A stretch of 64,000 bases of DNA from Eustoma russellianum (lineage: Eukaryota; Streptophyta; Magnoliopsida; Gentianales; Gentianaceae), in NCBI GenBank assembly GCA_036186865.1, contig AP025042.1, forward strand, positions 37,814,055-37,878,054, in the 5' to 3' direction. A program made the translations under genes and the position numbers. Below, piece after piece: positions 59,160 to 64,000 of the stretch; the first letter of the stretch is position 1, and each line of letters begins with the position of its first letter. The notes under the pieces are model-generated. The model searched no databases, was not told the DNA's origin, and saw nothing but the letters and a program-made list of their open reading frames with translations.

Positions 59160-59467
59160 TAGGGCTGTAAATGAACCAAGCCGTTCGGTTGTTTGGCTCG
59201 TTTGGTTCGAGTTTGAGCTCGAGCTCGACTCTGATAAAAGGTTAATGAACAGAGCTTGAACACCCTTTTATGTTCGAGCTTGGTAAGTGGCGCCGTTTGT
59301 TTAAGGTGTTCAGCTCGTTAATGTTGTTCGTTGAGTTAAACAAACCAAGCTTGAACAAGTAAATATGTTCGTTTAAATAAACGAACAGACTCGGCTCGTT
59401 TGCTAAGTTAAATGAACAGAGCTTGAACAACGCAATGCTCGGCTCGTTCGACTTGTTTACAGCTCTA
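59160..59467. mobile_element. hAT-type MITE, copy 2
   Basis: 308 bp, same family as 45330-45631. It starts tagggctgtaaatgaacc and ends acttgtttacagctcta. The 8-bp flanks are ctcagacc and cccagacc (one mismatch). Confidence 0.87.
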
Positions 59468-60460
59468 CCCAGACCTCATGGTTCTCATCGCTCCCGTTGT
59501 AAGGAGCTTTGTGAAAGATACAAATCAGGAAACTCAGCTGCTTCCTAGGACGACATATGTCGACCGGGTATCTACTACAAATTAGGCCATCATCCATACG
59601 TTAGTTGTGTTAAAAACTTCTTGTCCAAAGAATAGTATAATTTTTATATACTGTGATCCAAATACCAAATGAACTAGGAAGACATGCATTTCTGCGCGTG
59701 AATGGAGAGCTTTCTGCGTGAACAGAGCGCGTGGTGCGAAATTTGTCAAAGAATAATTTGAAATGTGAAACTTGGGGGCTTTTATATGTGGAAATCACGA
59801 GATCTTTTGGGTAATGCTTATTATATAATTGGGTTCGGCCCGATCAGCTATTCTAGCCTGATGGGCTAAATTATGTAATGGGTCAAAAAGTGTCAATAGG
59901 TCCACCAAGAGTTTCTCATGGAAAAGCCACAAATCAAGTGGACCAAGAGTTCTTCACAGCTGAAGTGGACCATTATTCACCATGAAATCCAAAACCCAAT
60001 GCGTCACAATTCTTTCCATTTTTTTATCCAAAAATTATCAAAGCAAAATCAGGACAAATAATGCACTAAAACAAGGTAATATTATAAATAATTCCATTTA
60101 ATACGGTTTGGTTATTTTATTGTGGTCATGGTCTTCATCTAACTAGTAGTTCCCCTAAATAATTCATTTTTATTGAAAGGGATAGAAACAAATAGGAAGA
60201 TGTTGCTTCTGTAGCCACGCTTGTTTCTGATTAGAATTCTGTTTATATTATCTCTTATAATATACCTCGACCATCTTAAAAATATTTTTATTTGCGGCAG
60301 CCTAGTTGATTAGGAATATACTAGGGAGTAAGAAATACCTACAAACCATATTAAGTTTTGGTTTAGACGAAAAGATAAGGTGGGACCTTAGTCATGCAAT
60401 CATGTTATAAATCGTGTCATTCCCTTTTTATTTCTCCTGGTCGAATTACTAGACCATCTT
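59468..60460. other. Intergenic, no gene recognised
   Basis: AT-rich. The stretch 59,831-60,010 repeats words such as 'caagtggacc' and 'aagtggacca', which may be from an old element. Confidence 0.45.
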
Positions 60461-60464
60461 GTTG

Positions 60465-60730
60465 TACATACGTACATATACGTAATTTGTATATGTATAT
60501 ACATGTGCATATATATATACATATATTAGCACACAGAGTGCTTACTCACTCACGCATACATATATACACACATAAAGATAAGTCTGCAGACTGTATGTAA
60601 TTAATAATACACACACATATATATATGTATATTTTTTTAAACAAGAGAATCTAGTTTCTCTCTCTATACATATACATACATATATACACACACAAACACA
60701 CACACACATATATATATATATATAATATTT
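60465..60730. repeat. TA/CA-rich microsatellite tract
   Basis: Runs of atatac, acatata and cacaca, interrupted by unique segments. Confidence 0.9.
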
Positions 60731-60844
60731 TTATAACGAAGGCAAAGCCTTCTTTATTTTATTGATGATCCTCACTTACGGCAGAGGAAAAACCGGTTTT
60801 ATTACACGATTTGAAAAAACTAAACCTAGAATTACAATAGAAGA

Positions 60845-61518
60845 AAGTATCCATCTAAAGAAACCAAGTTCAGGGTATGATTTTTTCCTTTACCGCGGGT
60901 TTCAACTTGTGAAGAAGGAGGAGGAGGTATAGCCTTTTTTGCACGCTGATGCTTGCGAGCTGTCTTAGACTTATATGATATAAAACCTTCATCATACTGG
61001 ACTTCCAAATCAATATCTATTTCCCTTTGTGAATTTGTGTCTGCTTCCGCGCCCTAAGTTTCTTACGTGTCATGCAAAGGTGAGGCCGGAACATACCCTT
61101 TAGTGACACCAAGCATATTATACCAATAATCATCGCACGCATTAGCCGTGTTCCATGCATTTCGACAATTAGGATGAACTGGTCCAGCTTTAGATAACCC
61201 TCCCGGAATAATAGACATCACTGAAATTCTAGGCGCATTTTGCAAACATGTAGGGTACTCACCATGTGATAAGCCTCCCTCCAAATTCACCATCTCAATA
61301 GGGGCGGTTTCTCCAGTAGCTGCTAGTGGAGTATTTGCAGGTGAATCCACGGTGGAAGATATGTAAGTCTCTGCCAAATATTTCAAACCATCGGTTGAGC
61401 CGGTCGAATTTTGTTCCTGCTCAACGTCTTGATTCTTATGAGGGCTGCCCAATTTGGAGATGTCTTGTATCTCAAAAATGAAAATAGGCTGCAGCGGCTG
61501 TGGTTTTCGGAGCTGCAA
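60845..61518 (-). pseudogene. Plant-specific protein of unknown function, interrupted
   Basis: A 151-codon open stretch (61518 to 61063) starts MQLRKPQPLQPIF. It contains GGLSKAGPVHPNCRNAWNTA and CDDYWYNML, reminiscent of the plant 'HPxCxNASNPYHxCxEYC' proteins of unknown function, but the usual second half of that motif is altered. In the same frame, after TAA (61063) and a nearby TAG, sense continues as EADTNSQREIDIDLEVQYDE and KTARKHQRAKKAIPPPPSS to about 60,845. The two stops inside one frame suggest a broken gene, although an unseen exon border is possible. Confidence 0.35.
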
Positions 61519-61551
61519 AACTGAGGACTGTCATGTATCCTGTTTCTATGT

Positions 61552-61606
61552 GTTTGCATATATGTATATGTATATGTATATGTATGTAGATATGTGTGTG
61601 CATGTA
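61552..61606. repeat. (TATATG)n microsatellite
   Basis: tatatgtatatgtatatgtatatg, then a gtgtgtg stretch. Confidence 0.9.
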
Positions 61607-62196
61607 GTAGGCAAAGATAAGAGGACCACTCTATTCTACCACCAATCTATGGCTATAGCACTACTTCTTCATCACCATCAAGTCCCTCTTCTGCAATATT
61701 GATGTTGAGCAGCAGGTTTAGGACCACAGTCACCAAATTCTAGGCCTTTCCTTTTTTAGGCTTGTTCGATATTCACAATACACAAAAAACTTGTTTTACG
61801 TGGGATGATAAATGTGCATCAACTTTTGCTGGACTGTTGCTACAGGGGCATGCATCTAATTGATTTGATGGGATGAAAGAGCTTTGTCTGGGATTGGCTG
61901 TTGATAGCCCCCAAAGCACATGCCATAGAACACTAATAATGCACATCAATAGCATGGGTAATTTGTATCTCTATTAACTCATCTGCAAATGTATTAATTG
62001 CCTCTTTCCTTTAAGCCTTCTAGAAATAATACTAGCAGCAACAACTTGCTAGCTAAATCATACAGTAGATAGGGCTGGAGGTACGTTAAGTCCATATCCA
62101 GAGGTATCCGCTAGACTTAGTTGTCCACCCACACTGGAGTACACACATAGTTACTCTTGGAGCAAAAGTCTATACCTTAGTCCTGAGGGTTCCTAT
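61607..62196. other. Intergenic, no gene recognised
   Basis: No ORF of note and no repeat seen. Confidence 0.45.
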
Positions 62197-62310
62197 TGTT
62201 GGAAAAAGTACGTTAAAATACCTTTTCATGTGCTCCAAACTTATATAGAACGTGTATGAGGTCGTTCAGGAGATTGGTATGGAGCGTATAAAGCTGGATC
62301 AATTTCTGTT

Positions 62311-62524
62311 GGACATCGATCACTTCAATCGATCGATGTACATCGATCGATCGACGTTAGAGATCGATGTGAATCTGAAGACTTCAATCGATCACTTTGA
62401 TCGATCTATGTAACATCGATCGATCGAAGTGATCGATCGATGTTCTCTGTCAGACTTCGATCGATCACATCGATCGATCGAAGTGACATCGATCGATCGA
62501 TGTGATCGATCGATGTGTCCAACA
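62311..62524. repeat. GATC palindrome array in the LTR U3 region
   Basis: About 20 GATC sites in some 210 bp, as overlapping words atcgatcgat, cttcgatcgatcac and gatcgatgtg. The edges, ctgttggacatcgatc (62,307) and its near-inverse gatcgatgtgtccaacag (62,507), make the whole tract a large imperfect palindrome. Confidence 0.92.
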
Positions 62525-62664
62525 GGCAGAAATTTCATCAAGAGTTGCAGCTTTTTGATCCAAGATTCATATCTCTTCGCCTATGAACGGTAATCAACTG
62601 CTCTTGGAGGTTGAAATGAGAATGAGATTTGTTTAAGAAAGGGTTTTAAACACACCCCAAAATC

Positions 62665-62672
62665 TATAAATA
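62665..62672 (+). promoter_or_regulatory. Copia LTR TATA box
   Basis: tataaata, about 140 bp downstream of the palindrome array and about 320 bp upstream of gag. Confidence 0.65.
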
Positions 62673-62993
62673 AAAGATCTTGGTATTTCCAATGATATAA
62701 TTCACTTTTGCAAAAACTAAGAGAATACTCAGCACTCTTTTGTTCTTCATCCTCTTCTTCTTTGTCTCTACCTTCCTGAAGCAAGTTCAGTCTTTCTCCT
62801 CTAGAGCAAAGGGAAGAAAGGCAGCCGTTATATCCTGGAAAGCATTTGCTTGAAGGCTACCTTGCTCTTTGGTAGGAGCAAAATTGCTTTAAGGACAGTG
62901 ACTACTTTGTCACGTCTCGGCTTTGATTTTCTGTGATTTCCGTATTCTCATCCTTTATTTCCAACAATCTTAAAGCAATTTTTGGTTGAGAAT

Positions 62994-64000
62994 ATGGCAA
63001 CAAGACAAGCACCAGTTCCCGATATGTCAAAGATGGAGCCTTTTGATGGCCAAGTTCTTCAAGCGTTGGGCGGCTAAGGTGCAGTTTTTCTTGGATATGA
63101 TTTCTGTTTCATATGTGTTGACAAGAGATAAGCCTACAGATGAAACAGAAAGAATCAAATATGAGGCTGACAACACAACTTGTAGAGGGCATATTTTGCA
63201 CTTCCTCTCAAATTCATTATTTGACATTTATGTCAAGTTCTCGTCAGCAAGGGAAATTTGGACAGCACTTCAGAACAAATATGGTTCTGAAGATGTTGGT
63301 AGAAGAAAGCATGTGGTCAGTGAATTTCTGAAGTTCCAAATGGTGGACCACATACCGATCAATGATCAAATCCATCAATATCAGCAATTGGTGGATAACA
63401 TGGAGCAAGAGGGCATCAAAGTTGATGAAACTTTCCAAGCAGCCTCCCTGTTGGAAAAAGCTTCCTTCTTCTTGGAGTAAGTACAAGAAGAGAGGAAAGC
63501 ATGACGATGCCAAACTTACTCTGGATGGGGTCATCAAGCACATTCGCATTGAGGAAAATAATCGGCTTGATGACAATGAACTTGATGAAAGGAGTTCTCG
63601 AGCCAACATGGTGGAGCACAAACCTAAGAGGCAAAAGACTCAGCACAATGGCAAAGGTAAGACGTTTGTGCAGGGACAAGGACAAAAGAAGATGAAAGGC
63701 GCATGCTGGGTGTGTGGAAAGCTGGGACATAGAGCAGCCAAGTGCAACCAGCGGAAAGGCCAGTCTAGCAGTCAAGCACATCTTGTGGAGTCTACTAGGA
63801 CAAGCGACGAAATCATTACTGCGGTCGTCTTATCTGAGGTAAACCTTGTCGGTGGTACTTCGGAATGGGTGGTAGACACAGGGGCTACCAAGCACATTGC
63901 CACCGGTAAGGATCTATTTTTTGAGTATCAAGAAATAGATGATGGCGAGCAAGTCTTCTTGGGGGATGCACATGGTATCAAGGTTCTTGGTAAAGGAAAG
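62994..64000 (+). pseudogene. Copia gag-protease, start of polyprotein, cut by window edge
   Basis: Starts MATRQAPVPDMSKMEPFDG. A frameshift near 63,052 leads to RWAAKVQFFLDM and a long open gag stretch to 63,475 (REIWTALQNKYG, KFQMVDHIPINDQIHQYQ). An extra base near 63,457 shifts the frame again, and KHIRIEENNR then continues. A CCHC knuckle, CWVCGKLGHRAAKC, lies at 63,703-63,744 and the protease motif WVVDTGATKHIA near 63,870. Integrase and RT would lie beyond the window. It is a different family from the copia element at 13.7 kb (gag type, LTR size and primer site all differ). At least two frame lesions make this copy defective. Confidence 0.85.

Larger units (their letters stand above)
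62197..62966 (+). repeat. 5' LTR of a copia element entering from the right
   Basis: Begins tgttggaaa and ends tttccaaca, a perfect 9-bp terminal inversion with TG...CA ends. It is 770 bp long and lies 27 bp before a copia gag start. The U3 part contains the GATC palindrome array (62,311-62,524) and a TATA box (tataaata, 62665-62672). The sequence after the LTR does not match initiator tRNA-Met, so another primer tRNA is likely. The right LTR is outside the window, so the limits rest on the end motifs. Confidence 0.8.

Overview
This is plant nuclear DNA, most likely from a eudicot. It is AT-rich and carries spliced genes with GT-AG introns, a tRNA-derived Au-type SINE, L1- and RTE-clade LINEs, Ty1/copia and Ty3/gypsy LTR retrotransposons, a TRIM and hAT-type MITEs. 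The species cannot be named from the sequence. Only one ordinary gene is clearly intact: a four-exon gene of the aluminium-induced / TSJT1-like family (YGL and LRDR motifs, DUF3700) at 53,726-57,076, coding for 250 residues.

The window is organised as a decayed tandem array of that gene, here called AILP. Copy A (exon 4 only, 410-600) is cut by the left edge. Copy B (exons 1-3, 2,698-11,577) lacks a promoter, has a frameshift in exon 2, carries a 6.2-kb L1-type LINE in intron 2 and has lost exon 4. Copy C (exons 2-4, 12,767-19,414) is interrupted in intron 3 by a 5.4-kb copia element. Copy D (47,085-47,592) is only promoter joined to intron 1. Copy E is the intact gene. Copies A and C are each followed by two internal exons of a p24 beta-3 (TMED/emp24 family) gene, so an AILP-p24 fusion segment existed before the duplication. 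In copy C the two p24 exons are 22 kb apart because a gypsy array sits between them.

The gypsy array (19,981-42,133) has five LTRs and four internal regions in one orientation. Only the fourth internal region codes for gag-pol, in degenerate form. The others are largely non-coding and are interrupted by three RTE-LINE fragments. From 42,300 to 53,200 the DNA is a mosaic of small elements: a SINE, two hAT MITEs (one lies further right), a long inverted-repeat element, a 5'-truncated LINE, a TRIM with internal minisatellites, an exon fragment of a UDP-glucuronate decarboxylase gene and one small orphan ORF. Right of copy E lie a degraded copia remnant, microsatellites, a broken minus-strand gene and, from 62,197, the 5' LTR and gag-protease start of another copia element that runs off the window. 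Its LTR carries an unusual array of about 20 GATC palindromes upstream of its TATA box.

I found no CRISPR array, operon or obvious new defence system. The most unusual items are the palindromic LTR array, a 29-bp oligo(A) insertion with 14-bp target duplications inside a p24 exon, and the degenerate repeat that fills the leaders of the gypsy elements. All alignments were made by eye.
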